Assembly: GCA_012729835.1 (NCBI GenBank)
Contig: JAAYCK010000002.1
Coordinates: 1 to 64,000 of the forward strand
Length of the DNA: 64,000 nucleotides
Source: Syntrophomonadaceae bacterium
GTDB taxonomy: Bacteria; Bacillota; Syntrophomonadia; Syntrophomonadales; Syntrophomonadaceae
Direction of reading: 5' to 3'
This document shows, piece after piece, positions 48,738 through 57,348 of this stretch. Both the position numbers and the translations under genes were made by a program. Below the pieces are notes generated by a model. It worked only from the letters and a program-made list of their open reading frames with translations, was not told the origin of the DNA and did not search any database. Position 1 is the stretch's first letter. The number at the start of each line of letters is the position of its first letter.

Positions 48738-49700
48738 TTAATCCCCCTTCTCTATTCGCAGTTTGCGATAATCCAGCAGAGCGTCAAACATGCCAAAAAT
48801 ACTGAAGAATATCAAGGCTGACGGAAGGAAAAAGGTACCCAAGATGACCAGTATGACGGTAAACCATCGCCGGGCCGTCGGTCGCATCTGTCCTATCTTG
48901 TATATTACTGCCGCCAATCCATAGTAGACCGTTACAGGAACCAGCACGACCAAAATGTTGGACCCGATGTAGAACAGCTGGTCATTTCCCTGCTGATTGC
49001 CCCATAAACATAAGGCCAGGCCGGCAATTATCACCCAAACCAACTGCCAGGCCATGATCTCCTGGCTAAATGGTTTTTTCTTTAGACGCTCATCGCCCGA
49101 CTTTCGGTTGATAAAAACCGCCAGTAGCAGGGCGAAAAATACTGTCATGATTACCTGAAGATAGAAAATAGCCCACAGATGATTGAGGATAGCCCCGCTC
49201 ACCTTCTGGGCATTCTCTATGAAACTCTCCCGGGTTATGCCCTGCTCGGCATAAAGCTCCGCCAATCCAGATTTATCAAAATCCTGCATGCTCTCTTCAA
49301 TATAGGTATTGATCTCGTTTTGTACACCCTGCTTCCAATCTTCCTGGTCCTGAAACAGGGTTATGCCTAGAAACACCGACAAACCAACTACAGCAATCGC
49401 TATACCGGCCCTTAGCAGTTCATAATACTTGGCTCCCCGCCATAACATATAGCTCATGATCATCATGGCCAGACCCGATAAAGCCATTATAAATAAGGAA
49501 AATACCAATCCGCCTAAATAATAGATCACCGCGATATTAACTGCAAAAATAACCAAGAGTTGCGGCCTCTGCAAGTGTTTGCCGCCGATAATCAGAATAG
49601 CCCCCCACACTATAGCTACCACCAGCGCGAACGCAGGTCCGGCTGCCATCAAATAGCACAGCGTACAACTCAGTAATAAGAATAGTATAAAGACTGCCAT
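48738..49700 (-). CDS. DUF2232 (YybS-like) membrane protein
   Basis: A 320-residue polytopic membrane protein with about eight hydrophobic segments (for example [20 protein letters not shown], and near the end [20 protein letters not shown]). It matches DUF2232/YybS, which is regularly encoded between rpsR and rplI in Firmicutes. A loop in the middle (residues 120-165) is soluble. Function is unknown, perhaps small-molecule transport. Confidence 0.85.
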   Translation of the reverse strand: MAVFILFLLLSCTLCYLMAAGPAFALVVAIVWGAILIIGGKHLQRPQLLVIFAVNIAVIYYLGGLVFSLFIMALSGLAMMIMSYMLWRGAKYYELLRAGIAIAVVGLSVFLGITLFQDQEDWKQGVQNEINTYIEESMQDFDKSGLAELYAEQGITRESFIENAQKVSGAILNHLWAIFYLQVIMTVFFALLLAVFINRKSGDERLKKKPFSQEIMAWQLVWVIIAGLALCLWGNQQGNDQLFYIGSNILVVLVPVTVYYGLAAVIYKIGQMRPTARRWFTVILVILGTFFLPSALIFFSIFGMFDALLDYRKLRIEKGD

Positions 49701-49703
49701 TCG

Positions 49704-50021
49704 TCACCTCTTTGATTTTTCCAGGTAGACCAGCAACTCTGACAGGTTACCCAACCAATCTTCTCCTCCCAGAGATTCATCCAGGCTGATGTGTAATTTA
49801 TTCTTTATTTTGGTGTCCACCTCCGCAAAGCTTACCCCTACCTTCTGGCCCAGTATATATGCCAGAATGATAATGGTAGACAGAGCATCGCACACCGCAT
49901 CTGAACTCTTTAATAATAGCGATTTGAACAGTTGGGCAATCGAATCAACCATTTCTGCCTTGAGCCAGTCAATCATCTTCAGATTCTTTGCTACATCAAT
50001 TTCACGAGCTCGCGCTCTCAA
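49704..50021 (-). CDS. MazG-like family protein
   Basis: A 105-residue helical protein starting at TTG 50021 (GGAGGTGAGATGA ahead). It contains KMIDWLKAEMVDSIAQLFKS and CDALSTIIILAYILGQKVGV, as in the Firmicutes MazG-like family. Short MazG relatives hydrolyse NTPs or are inactive. It precedes the DUF2232 gene by 3 bases. Confidence 0.8.
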   Translation of the reverse strand: MRARAREIDVAKNLKMIDWLKAEMVDSIAQLFKSLLLKSSDAVCDALSTIIILAYILGQKVGVSFAEVDTKIKNKLHISLDESLGGEDWLGNLSELLVYLEKSKR

Positions 50022-50109
50022 TCATCTCACCTCCAGGAATTAGATTTCTGCAATCGAAAGCCTATTTCCTGCTTTTGGATCGTTAGGGCAAAATAAATAA
50101 AAATACAAC

Positions 50110-50138
50110 AAGGGACCCTCCAAATGGGAGGGTCCCTT
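50110..50138. terminator. Terminator after the rpsF-ssb-rpsR operon
   Basis: GGGACCCTCC and GGAGGGTCCC form a perfect 10-bp stem with a 5-nt loop, extended by A-T pairs. On the minus strand TTGTTGTATTTTTAT follows, and the plus strand has a run of seven T further on. It terminates the ribosomal operon and may work in both directions. Confidence 0.85.
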
Positions 50139-50155
50139 AAAATCATTTTTTTAAT

Positions 50156-50380
50156 TTATTCGGCAGTGTAAGGCAGGAGCGCCATCGTGCGGGTTCTCTT
50201 GATGGCTATGGTCAGCTGCCGCTGGTGATGAGCACAGTTTCCGGTGATCCGGCGGGGCAGAATCTTGCCGCGTTCCGTGATATACCGACGCAGACGAGAA
50301 ACTTCCTTGTACTCAATATGCTCAATTTTATCAGCGCAGAAATTGCACTGACGTCTCTTCTTCCTTCTTTCCTTTTTCAC
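50156..50380 (-). CDS. rpsR: Ribosomal protein bS18
   Basis: A 74-residue bS18 starting at GTG 50380 (AAGGAGGGAAGAAC in front). Core motifs are [20 protein letters not shown] and [20 protein letters not shown]. The N-terminus has CNFCADK, the zinc-binding form of bS18, with a third Cys in GNCAHH. Third gene of the rpsF-ssb-rpsR operon. Confidence 0.98.
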   Translation of the reverse strand: MKKERRKKRRQCNFCADKIEHIEYKEVSRLRRYITERGKILPRRITGNCAHHQRQLTIAIKRTRTMALLPYTAE

Positions 50381-50400
50381 GTTCTTCCCTCCTTGTCGAT

Positions 50401-50838
50401 CTAGAATGGGACCTCATCGTGGGGATCCACGAAGTCGACTTCTTCGATGGCAACTTCACGCCCCAGGTCATTCCATTCATCCTGCTGACGGGGTTTACTA
50501 TTAAAATCCGAGCTTGATTGCGAGCCTGTCCCTGGCCTGGTTAAAAATCTCACATCCTCGGCGACTACTTCCACCGCTTTACGCTTCGAGCCGTCCTGCG
50601 CTTCGTAACTACGTACCTGCAGACGTCCTTCCACCATAGCCATCTGACCCTTGGTAAGATACTGGGCACAATTCTCTGCGGTCTTCTGCCAGACCACGAT
50701 ATCGATAAAGTCAGTCTCCTCGCGCTTGAATTTGCGATTTATGGCTAAGGTGAACCGCGCTACGGCAGTTCCTTGCTGGGTATACCGCAATTCAGGGTCG
50801 CGGGTAAGTCTCCCGATAAGAATCACTCGGTTTAACAA
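50401..50838 (-). CDS. ssb: Single-stranded DNA-binding protein
   Basis: A 145-residue SSB. The OB fold has [40 protein letters not shown] and [20 protein letters not shown]. The disordered linker is short, and the acidic tip ends in DPHDEVPF, the partner-binding tail. It lies 20 bases before rpsR and 28 after rpsF. Confidence 0.97.
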   Translation of the reverse strand: MLNRVILIGRLTRDPELRYTQQGTAVARFTLAINRKFKREETDFIDIVVWQKTAENCAQYLTKGQMAMVEGRLQVRSYEAQDGSKRKAVEVVAEDVRFLTRPGTGSQSSSDFNSKPRQQDEWNDLGREVAIEEVDFVDPHDEVPF

Positions 50839-50866
50839 TGATTTTACCCCCCAACGCTATAGAGCC

Positions 50867-51160
50867 CTATTTTTCATCCTGACGGATGATTATATGGCGC
50901 AGGAATTTATCTGAGATCTTGATGACCCGGTCCAGTTCCTGGATGGTCTCCGGCTGCCCCTTGAAATGCCACACAGAATAAACACCTTCCGTGTATTTTT
51001 CAATGGGGTACGCCAGACGCTTCTTTCCCCAACCGTCCAGTTCCTTGCCAAACTCGCCGCCGAAGTCGGCTATGATCTTCTGCAGCCTTTCCTTTGCTTC
51101 GACGCTTTGTTCCTCTTCCAGATCCGGTTTGAGAATAAACATCATCTCATACTCGCGCAC
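50867..51160 (-). CDS. rpsF: Ribosomal protein bS6
   Basis: A 97-residue bS6 starting at GTG 51160 (GGAGGAGGTGTAGCG). Visible motifs are REYEMMFILKPDLEEEQSVE, WGKKRLAYPIEKYTEGVYSV and ISDKFLRHIIIRQDE. It forms a complex with S18 on the 30S platform. It opens the rpsF-ssb-rpsR operon. Confidence 0.98.
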   Translation of the reverse strand: MREYEMMFILKPDLEEEQSVEAKERLQKIIADFGGEFGKELDGWGKKRLAYPIEKYTEGVYSVWHFKGQPETIQELDRVIKISDKFLRHIIIRQDEK

Positions 51161-51235
51161 CGCTACACCTCCTCCCTATGGTCTAACCCACATGTAATGG
51201 GTAATGGCCCCGACTCAAGGCCGGAGCAGGGACCT
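51161..51235 (-). promoter_or_regulatory. Structured leader of rpsF, candidate S6:S18 autoregulatory site
   Basis: Between promoter and rpsF the minus strand can form two hairpins: GCTCCG/CGGGGC and ACCCA/TGGGT with a 7-nt loop TTACATG. Many bacterial rpsF leaders carry an S6:S18-binding motif here. I cannot confirm the consensus by eye, so the regulatory call is inference. Confidence 0.4.
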
Positions 51236-51240
51236 TATGA

Positions 51241-51270
51241 TTATACCAGTATCAGGGAGAGCAATGCAAG
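51241..51270 (-). promoter_or_regulatory. rpsF operon promoter
   Basis: TTGCAT (51265-51270) and an extended TGGTATAAT (-10 at 51241-51246) are 18 bp apart on the minus strand, about 80-110 bases upstream of rpsF. Confidence 0.8.
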
Positions 51271-51337
51271 GGATAAGAGTTATTTTATGTTGGATGGTAA
51301 AATATCTGCCCAGTTCTGGCTGAAATAACTTTGATGA

Positions 51338-52708
51338 TCAGGACGAGACAATTATTATCCTTCTTTCGTTGGCATCATAATACATGGTGACATCCCGAAG
51401 TTCCCGCTTAAGCTCCACCGAATCGTTTTTGATGCGAAACGAGGTAGCATTATGTATCCGGTCTTTGACTTTGATCATGCCTTCGCCCTTGGTCAGGCGC
51501 AGGGTATTATTGATCCTGGCAATCTCTTCCTTGCTCTTTTCCGCTTTCTCCAGCAGTGAATTATAAGTGGGCAGCAGCTTTCTCAGAACCTCCAGGGTGT
51601 CCGGATTCTGATCCTTGGCCATTTCTCTGATTTTTGCTGCCAGGAAACGTATCCGTTCTTCTTCTGACTGCATATCTTCCTTGAGTTTTCTTAGCTCACG
51701 GAACAGAGCCCGGCGGTCAAAGCCCTTGACTACCAGGTTAAGATCACGGTCTGACTGGATCGAATTGACCAGTACCCGGGAGCCGACCATTATATCGTTA
51801 TATCCCAGTATCTTACCTCGACGCCCCTGTAACAGCAGCGCCTGTCCGGCTTTGATATTAGAGCGCAGTACATACTCATTGACTACGACGTCTTCGCCGG
51901 CTTCCACCTCGGCTTCCTGAACGTAGCGGGCTTCGACGTTTTTACGGGCTTTTATCAGTGCTCCGCCGCGGCCATTGATCCCCTGGTGCACAAAAATCGA
52001 GCCCCCGTAGGAGATAGCCGAAGCATTCTCGATACCGCCGCGGATCTCGATGTCCTCCTCCGCTTCGACCTTGAACCCATCGCGGATCCAGCCGGTAATA
52101 ACGATCTTGCCGGGGAACTGGAGATTGCCGATATTGAAGTCGACGTCCCCCTTTATTACCTGCAGGCGGGTGACCCCAATCTTGCCGCCTTGCCAGGTCA
52201 ATGCCCCATCATACTCGGCAACGGCAGCGTTGGTCTTCACCAGCACACCCTTGCTAACTTCAAACTTCCCTGGTCTGCCCGGTTTGGGCGCAAGCAGCTG
52301 GCCCAACACGTTATAGCCCGGCTCCCCTTCGGTGCCTGGCTGCATGGACGCCAAAAACTGCCCGGTCTCCACCTGTATAATAGAGCCCAGGTTATAGTAA
52401 TCGACGCTGCCGTCTTCAGTTATTTCAGGTTTGAGGTCAGGTGGCCGGTAATGATAAGTGATTTTGGCGTCTTCGCCCGGAATGGGATTGTTTCCTTCAG
52501 CGACGAGGTATTTGGTGCTGGAAGTACGGTTCTCCAAACATAAGTGTTCGATTCGTTCTTTATTAATACCATAACATACGCCGGCTTCGGCCAGGGCTTC
52601 CATAACCTCGGAATGGCTTACTTGATCATAAGCCCCGACTGTCACCCAGGCCAGCATTTTATCGGGTGAAATCTTCACTCCGACCCGTTTCGGAATCGAC
52701 TCTAACAA
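51338..52708 (-). CDS. FapA family (DUF342) polymer-forming protein
   Basis: A 456-residue protein starting at TTG 52708. Residues about 80-330 form the right-handed beta-helix of DUF342/FapA (VIKGDVDFNIGNLQFPGKIV, then GGSIFVHQGINGRGGALIKA). A coiled coil follows (LRKLKEDMQSEEERIRFLAA), then a small C-terminal strand domain. Family members are cytoplasmic scaffold-like proteins; the role is not settled. It lies alone between the rpsF promoter and a 225-bp gap. Confidence 0.85.
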   Translation of the reverse strand: MLESIPKRVGVKISPDKMLAWVTVGAYDQVSHSEVMEALAEAGVCYGINKERIEHLCLENRTSSTKYLVAEGNNPIPGEDAKITYHYRPPDLKPEITEDGSVDYYNLGSIIQVETGQFLASMQPGTEGEPGYNVLGQLLAPKPGRPGKFEVSKGVLVKTNAAVAEYDGALTWQGGKIGVTRLQVIKGDVDFNIGNLQFPGKIVITGWIRDGFKVEAEEDIEIRGGIENASAISYGGSIFVHQGINGRGGALIKARKNVEARYVQEAEVEAGEDVVVNEYVLRSNIKAGQALLLQGRRGKILGYNDIMVGSRVLVNSIQSDRDLNLVVKGFDRRALFRELRKLKEDMQSEEERIRFLAAKIREMAKDQNPDTLEVLRKLLPTYNSLLEKAEKSKEEIARINNTLRLTKGEGMIKVKDRIHNATSFRIKNDSVELKRELRDVTMYYDANERRIIIVSS

Positions 52709-52891
52709 CTTCTCCCTTAACCCCCGCAGACTCTATTTCTCTACGTTTCTCTCCGTGTGGACTGCAATTCTTGCTGGGATAATTTGTGTGACGATTACAT
52801 TATAAAATATGTCGTATTATACCACTACCAGAACTAATGTGCAAAAGGTGGCAATATTCCCTTATTAGGCTATTGCCGGATAAAAACAGAA

Positions 52892-52911
52892 GTGCGGGCT
52901 TTACCCCGCAC
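52892..52911 (-). terminator. Terminator after the 72-residue protein gene
   Basis: GTGCGGG and CCCGCAC close a 6-nt loop, and the minus strand continues TTCTGTTTTTATCC. It lies 23 bases past the stop at 52934. The remainder of 52709-52933 shows no gene. Confidence 0.85.
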
Positions 52912-52933
52912 TAGATGGTTATAACTTGATTTT

Positions 52934-53152
52934 CTACAGGCGTCCCCGGACCAGCAGACTGTTAAGTTCGGAGATCGGTTTCTCAATGATGTAGGTATCG
53001 GCAAACAACGCCTTCAGAACCGCAATAACCTCGCTTTTTCCTGCCCTTTTGAAGGCTAATATACAAAACTGGTCAGCTGGAGACATGGTTTTTACCGTCA
53101 CCAGATCTCCTATCCGAAAAGTGCCACCGCTTCCTGCCACCCTGAACTTCAT
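52934..53152 (-). CDS. Hypothetical protein, 72 residues
   Basis: A 72-residue protein with a beta-rich first half (KFRVAGSGGTFRIGDLVTVK) and a helical second half. Ribosome site GAGTGAGGACAT supports ATG 53152. The opening resembles short KOW/SH3-like modules, but no family is certain. It is encoded 79 bases after the DUF951 gene, probably co-transcribed with it and selD. Confidence 0.6.
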   Translation of the reverse strand: MKFRVAGSGGTFRIGDLVTVKTMSPADQFCILAFKRAGKSEVIAVLKALFADTYIIEKPISELNSLLVRGRL

Positions 53153-53230
53153 ATGTCCTCACTCCCAGCTGGTCGAACGTCAATAAAGATGCGGTTCTAC
53201 CAGTAGTATATGCAGGGTGGTAAACAAAGG

Positions 53231-53425
53231 TTATGGGGCCGGTTTCTCAACGCGTATCATGCGTTTTTCGAATTCCATCCGGGGCAGCATGACGACGCGC
53301 TGGCAGCCCTGGCATTGGATCTTGATATCAGCACCCATGCGGGTAACTTCCCAATTATAGCTGCCGCAGGGATGTTGTTTCTTCATGCGCACTATGTCGC
53401 CCAGCTTAAACTGCTTACGCTCCAT
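53231..53425 (-). CDS. DUF951 family protein
   Basis: A 64-residue protein with the DUF951 signature: LGDIVRMKKQHPCGSYNWEV, RMGADIKIQCQGCQRVVMLP and RMEFEKRM. The three Cys (PCG and CQGC) may bind zinc. It is widespread in Firmicutes and of unknown function, perhaps translation-related. It follows selD by 46 bases on the same strand. Confidence 0.88.
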   Translation of the reverse strand: MERKQFKLGDIVRMKKQHPCGSYNWEVTRMGADIKIQCQGCQRVVMLPRMEFEKRMIRVEKPAP

Positions 53426-53471
53426 CTTCCCACCCCTCCCCCGGGCTTTTTAGATTTTCATAACAATACGT

Positions 53472-54500
53472 TTAACGAATTATCAACCTGCCCTCGCCGG
53501 ATTCCATGACTCGCCCTACCACCCAGGCAGGACAGTTAACCCGGGTCAGTTCAGCCTTGAGTTTCTCGGCCTGACTTTGTTCCAGGGCAATAAGCATGCC
53601 CCCGGCCGTTTCCGGTGAGAAAATCAAATCACTCATGACGGGGTCAGTCTGACCCCGGAAAACTACCCGGGAGATCACGTGATCCCGGTTGCGGTAAGCC
53701 CCGGCCGGAATCAGCCCCATTGCTGCATACTCAAGGGTTCCCTGCATAAAAGGCAGGCGGTTGATATCAACTTCCAGATCAACCCGGCTGGCGGCAGCCA
53801 GCTCCATTAGGTGCCCTGCTAAACCAAATCCGGTGATATCGGTGGCAGCATGAGCACCGGTCTCTTGCATGGCTTCAGCGGCTGCCCGATTAAGAGTGGA
53901 CATCCAGGACACCGCCTCGGCAGCAGCCTCTAGCGATGCCATTTCCGCCTTGATGGCAGTGGTTATCACCCCGCTGCCCAAGGGTTTGGTGAGGATGAGC
54001 ATGTCACCAGGCTGTGCTCCGTTATTTCCGATGATGCGATCCGGATGCACCAGGCCGGTTACTGCCAATCCGTATTTTGGTTCATTATCATCCACCGTGT
54101 GCCCGCCCATTAGCAGTGCCCCGGCTTCCTTTAGCTTGTCCAGTCCTCCGGCCAGTATCTGACCCAGGACTTCCATCTCACCGCATTCCGGAAAACAGAC
54201 AATATTCATGGCCAACAGCGGCCGCCCTCCCATGGCATAAACATCGTTCAAGGCGTTGGTCGCAGCAATCTGGCCAAAAACATAGGGATCGTCAACCATG
54301 GGTGTGAAAAAATCCAGCGTCTGCACCAGGGCAGTCGTTTCATTCAGGCGGTAGACGCCTGCATCATCGCGCCCGCCAAACCCCACCAGCAGATCCGGAT
54401 GACCCGGTATATCCAGCGCGGACAATATCTCTTCCAGGGCCCCCGGCCCCATCTTGGCAGCTCAACCCGCCGCTCGTACCATCTGGGTAAGTCTCTCCAC
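53472..54500 (-). CDS. selD: Selenide, water dikinase with in-frame UGA (selenoprotein SelD)
   Basis: A 342-residue SelD, which makes selenophosphate from selenide and ATP. The frame from GTG 54500 (GGAGG ahead) reads VERLTQMVRAAG, then TGA (54462-54464), then AAKMGPGALEEIL. The UGA is codon 13, exactly where SelD has its catalytic Cys or Sec, followed by the essential Lys16. Ignoring it gives a protein lacking the active site. Later motifs include GFGGRDDAGVYRL, ATNALNDVYAMGG, MGGHTVDDNEPKYGLAVTGL and ATDITGFGLAGHL. The most likely reading is a Sec-containing SelD. Confidence 0.9.
54437..54464 (-). promoter_or_regulatory. Sec codon and possible bSECIS hairpin in selD
   Basis: UGA at 54462-54464 is followed 12 nt later by GGGCC-GGG-GGCCC (54437-54449), a 5-bp stem with a G-only loop at the distance expected for a bacterial SECIS. 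The short 3-nt loop is not typical, so other folds are possible. Confidence 0.5.
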
Positions 54501-54535
54501 GGTCAACACCTCCCTTCCTGGGGTTTGATTTTTTT

Positions 54536-54743
54536 GCCACTGATGAACACAGATTAAGACAGATTTTTCTGTATCATTTTATTATATCTGCTACAAGATT
54601 CACCGATGGCTAGCTTTATAAAAATATTTTTGAGGTGAAAATCCCTTAACCACATTATGCAACCACAAGCAGGTATAAGAACCATCCCTATACCTGCTTT
54701 CCCGCTGTAAAAGAATCTGTGTCCATCTGTGTAAATCTGTGGC
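54536..54743. repeat. Inverted intergenic repeat (MITE-like) between selD and the aminopeptidase
   Basis: The left arm starts GCCACTGATGAACACAGATT (from 54536) and the right arm on the opposite strand starts GCCACAGATTTACACAGATG (from 54743); about 27 of 33 bases agree. The 210-bp element contains a perfect 9-bp hairpin GCAGGTATA/TATACCTGC (54669-54697). Sequences of the type 'CACAGATnnACACAGAT' are common dispersed intergenic repeats. No gene is present in 54501-54771. Confidence 0.6.
54669..54697. terminator. Hairpin downstream of the aminopeptidase gene
   Basis: A perfect 9-bp stem (GCAGGTATA with TATACCTGC) and 11-nt loop, followed on the minus strand by TTGTGG. It may end aminopeptidase transcription although the T-run is weak. 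Confidence 0.4.
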
Positions 54744-54771
54744 TAAATTTTCGTAACCCTCTACCCGATCC

Positions 54772-56229
54772 CTAGCTCCGTTTGGGTTTGGCTGCCCGGG
54801 TGCGGGTGGTTTTGGCCCGGGGTTTGGCCTCTTTGACCGGAACTGCTCCGAAGGACTGCATGAAGGCTTTATACCCTTTGTAAGCCATATAGACATCCGC
54901 CTTGCTGGTCACTTCAAACGGTGAATGCATGCCCAGGACGGCTACGCCACAATCCAGTACTTCCATGCCGTAGCGGGCGATATACTGGGCCACGGTTCCA
55001 CCGCCACCAATGTCGACCTTGCCCAACTCCCCGACCTGCCAGGTGACTCCATTGCCATCGAACAGCTGGCGGATAGCGGCAAGAAACTCGGGGTTAGCAT
55101 CACTGGATCCGGATTTGCCACGGGCACCGGTGTATTTGGTGACAACCAGGCCATTACCCATAAAACTGTTGTTCATTTTTTCAAAAACCTCGGGATAATT
55201 GGGATCGACCGCTGAATTTACATCGGCCGACAGGCAGTGGGATGCCATCAGGCTCTTGCGTACGGCAAAATAGCTGGTCTCCCCGCTCTTATGCAGCAGT
55301 TCTGCTATCAGATTTTCGATTATCATGGATTGCAGGCCGGTGTTGCCGGTACTGCCTATCTCTTCTTTGTCTACAAACAAAGCTATGGCCGTTCGCTGTG
55401 GTTTATCCAGCTCCAGCGCCGCGATCAGTGAGGTATAAGCGCAGACCCGGTCATCCTGCCCGTAAGCACCTACCATGCTGCGGTCCAATCCCACATCCCG
55501 GGCCGGCCCGGCTGGTACCAGTTCCAGTTCGGCGCTGGTGAAATCATCTTCTTCGATGCCATAGCGCTCTTTCAACAATTCGGCGATCATGGTCTTGACC
55601 GGATCGCGTTCGGCTTCTCCCGGACGGCTGCCGACCAGCGCATTAAGCCCTTCTCCCTTTATGGCCTCACCCAGCTTCTTTTCCATCTGATCCTTGGCCA
55701 GATGGGGGAGCAGGTCACTGATAGTCAGGACCAGGTCATCCGCGCTTTCTCCTACTGACAGCCGTATGATCTGCCCGTCCGGTTTTACCACTACCCCGTG
55801 CAGCGCCAGCGGTATAGCCAGCCATTGATACTTCTTGATCCCGCCATAATAATGAGTCTTGAGCAAAGCCTGCCCGTCAGCCTCATAGAGCGGTCGGCCT
55901 TTGAGATCCAGGCGGGGGCAATCGATATGGGACGCCACCAAATTGACCCCATTGGCCAGAGGTTCTTCGCCTATCACGATCAGGGCGCATACCTTGCCCT
56001 TGTCCGTAAAAAAGATCTTTTGTCCTGGTATTATGGTGTCGATGTCCGACAGCTTTTTGAACCCTTGCTCTGCTGCCAGCTGGGCCATGTAATCCACTGC
56101 TTCCCGCTCGGTCTTAACCACGCTGAGAAAATTCAGGTAACCTTCATTGAAGTCATAGGCCGCCTGAGTCTCGGCCTCTTCCATTCGGGTCCACGCATTG
56201 GGTTTAAGTTCTGCACCGTTTTCCGTCAC
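54772..56229 (-). CDS. M18 family aminopeptidase
   Basis: A 485-residue zinc aminopeptidase of the M18 family starting at GTG 56229 (AAGGAGG seven bases ahead). Metal-ligand regions are LVASHIDCPRLDLKG (His/Asp), FVDKEEIGSTGNTGLQS (Glu pair) and GMHSPFEVTSKADVYMA near the C-terminus. It releases N-terminal residues, preferring acidic or hydrophobic ones in relatives. The last 20 residues form a Lys/Arg/Thr-rich tail not typical of the family. Confidence 0.93.
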   Translation of the reverse strand: MTENGAELKPNAWTRMEEAETQAAYDFNEGYLNFLSVVKTEREAVDYMAQLAAEQGFKKLSDIDTIIPGQKIFFTDKGKVCALIVIGEEPLANGVNLVASHIDCPRLDLKGRPLYEADGQALLKTHYYGGIKKYQWLAIPLALHGVVVKPDGQIIRLSVGESADDLVLTISDLLPHLAKDQMEKKLGEAIKGEGLNALVGSRPGEAERDPVKTMIAELLKERYGIEEDDFTSAELELVPAGPARDVGLDRSMVGAYGQDDRVCAYTSLIAALELDKPQRTAIALFVDKEEIGSTGNTGLQSMIIENLIAELLHKSGETSYFAVRKSLMASHCLSADVNSAVDPNYPEVFEKMNNSFMGNGLVVTKYTGARGKSGSSDANPEFLAAIRQLFDGNGVTWQVGELGKVDIGGGGTVAQYIARYGMEVLDCGVAVLGMHSPFEVTSKADVYMAYKGYKAFMQSFGAVPVKEAKPRAKTTRTRAAKPKRS

Positions 56230-56318
56230 TGGATAACCTCCTTAATACTAAGTATATAAATTTTTTTCATCTTTCCCTGTCGCGGGAATGCTCTATACAT
56301 TGAAAGCATCAGCGTGCT

Positions 56319-56942
56319 CTAGGTGACCAGCCCCTTGAAGAACTCGAACCACTGCAGAAGCCATTCCACCAGCAAAGAACCGCTGACATACCCATTCATG
56401 GCCGAGGCTGAAGACAGTCCCATTTGGGAGCCCAGATCCAGGGAGGGCATGATCAGACCCAGGACTACGGCCATAATCAGCAGGTTCTTTACCATTACTA
56501 CCGCGGCCCCCAAGCCCCGGTTGACCCCGGAAAAGATGGTTCCATCCAGCAAGCTGTTTATCCCCCGGCTAAAAAACTGCACCGCTTTGCTGCCAATAAA
56601 CAATATTAATAAAAAGGATAAAATGAGCAGCAGATTGCCCGCTAAATAGCTGGCTGCATCATTATATATGGTGTCCAACTGGTCCAGATTCAACAAGCTG
56701 TTGTCCGGAGCTAGCGCTGCCAGGGGAAATTTGATCCGAATCCAATCCGCCAGGATGGCGCTGATGCCCCAGTATTGGTCAGCCCATTCGGCCAGGGCAT
56801 GGTAAAAAATCGCGGCCAGGGCGAGGCCGACGATGAAACCTAGTACTCCGCTGACCGCTCCTACCATGCCCTGTCGGTAGCCCGCCACCAGGCTAAGGAG
56901 CAATACGGCAATAATAATGTAATCCACCGGATTTAACTGCAT
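56319..56942 (-). CDS. CvpA family membrane protein
   Basis: A 207-residue protein with four membrane segments and the CvpA start LNPVDYIIIAVLLLSLVAGY, then GVLGFIVGLALAAIFYHALA. It also has a central loop with LNLDQLDTIYNDAASYLAG and the SRGINSLLDGTIFSGVNRGL motif. CvpA proteins have been linked to colicin V export and envelope stress; the biochemical role is unclear. Confidence 0.88.
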   Translation of the reverse strand: MQLNPVDYIIIAVLLLSLVAGYRQGMVGAVSGVLGFIVGLALAAIFYHALAEWADQYWGISAILADWIRIKFPLAALAPDNSLLNLDQLDTIYNDAASYLAGNLLLILSFLLILFIGSKAVQFFSRGINSLLDGTIFSGVNRGLGAAVVMVKNLLIMAVVLGLIMPSLDLGSQMGLSSASAMNGYVSGSLLVEWLLQWFEFFKGLVT

Positions 56943-57024
56943 GAAATCACCTTGAATGGCTGAATAATCCTTATTATAGCATAGTGGTTTGCTAAATACC
57001 CAAAATCGTTGCTGCCGTGTTCTA

Positions 57025-57053
57025 TTGCCTGCCCCGGCCGCAACGTCTATAAT
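57025..57053 (+). promoter_or_regulatory. Promoter upstream of the HD-domain gene
   Basis: TTGCCT (57025-57030) and a perfect TATAAT (57048-57053) are 17 bp apart. The transcript would start near 57060, giving a leader of about 290 nt that contains a short ORF. Confidence 0.7.
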
Positions 57054-57160
57054 ATAAACAGAATTTCTCGCTTGAACCCTTGATCGTTCTGTGCATCCGG
57101 GAAAGAGCGCTGATATGCATAAAACCTTCGTGCCCAGACTAAGATTTAGAAGGACCTGAC

Positions 57161-57310
57161 ATGCATCTGGTGCAAAGCACTAGGCATCCTAACCTGGTTG
57201 ATATACACAGATACATAGCAGCCCTGCAGAAGTCTGACACCCATGCTGGTCTGGCTGATTTTTATAGTCCAGGCTATGCTGCCAGCCGGGAATACTATCG
57301 ACCAGGATAG
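57161..57310 (+). CDS. Short upstream ORF, 49 residues
   Basis: ATG 57161 is preceded by AGAAGGACCTGAC and encodes MHLVQSTRHPNLVDIHRYIA and a Tyr-rich end (FYSPGYAASREYYRPG). It lies in the leader between the promoter and the HD gene, so it may be a leader peptide or a small protein. The rest of 56943-57348 contains only the promoter. Confidence 0.5.
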   Translation: MHLVQSTRHPNLVDIHRYIAALQKSDTHAGLADFYSPGYAASREYYRPG

Positions 57311-57348
57311 ATGATCCCGGCTCGGAATGCCCGAAGGAGCGGTTTTCA

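Noticed and set aside
53472-54452. SelD as an N-terminally truncated protein starting at ATG 54452
   Set aside because: It would lack the catalytic residue; extending through the UGA restores the family N-terminus with a proper start and ribosome site.
54600-54896. 98-codon minus ORF over the end of the aminopeptidase and the repeat
   Set aside because: It runs through the inverted repeat and overlaps the aminopeptidase by 125 bases in another frame, with no ribosome site.
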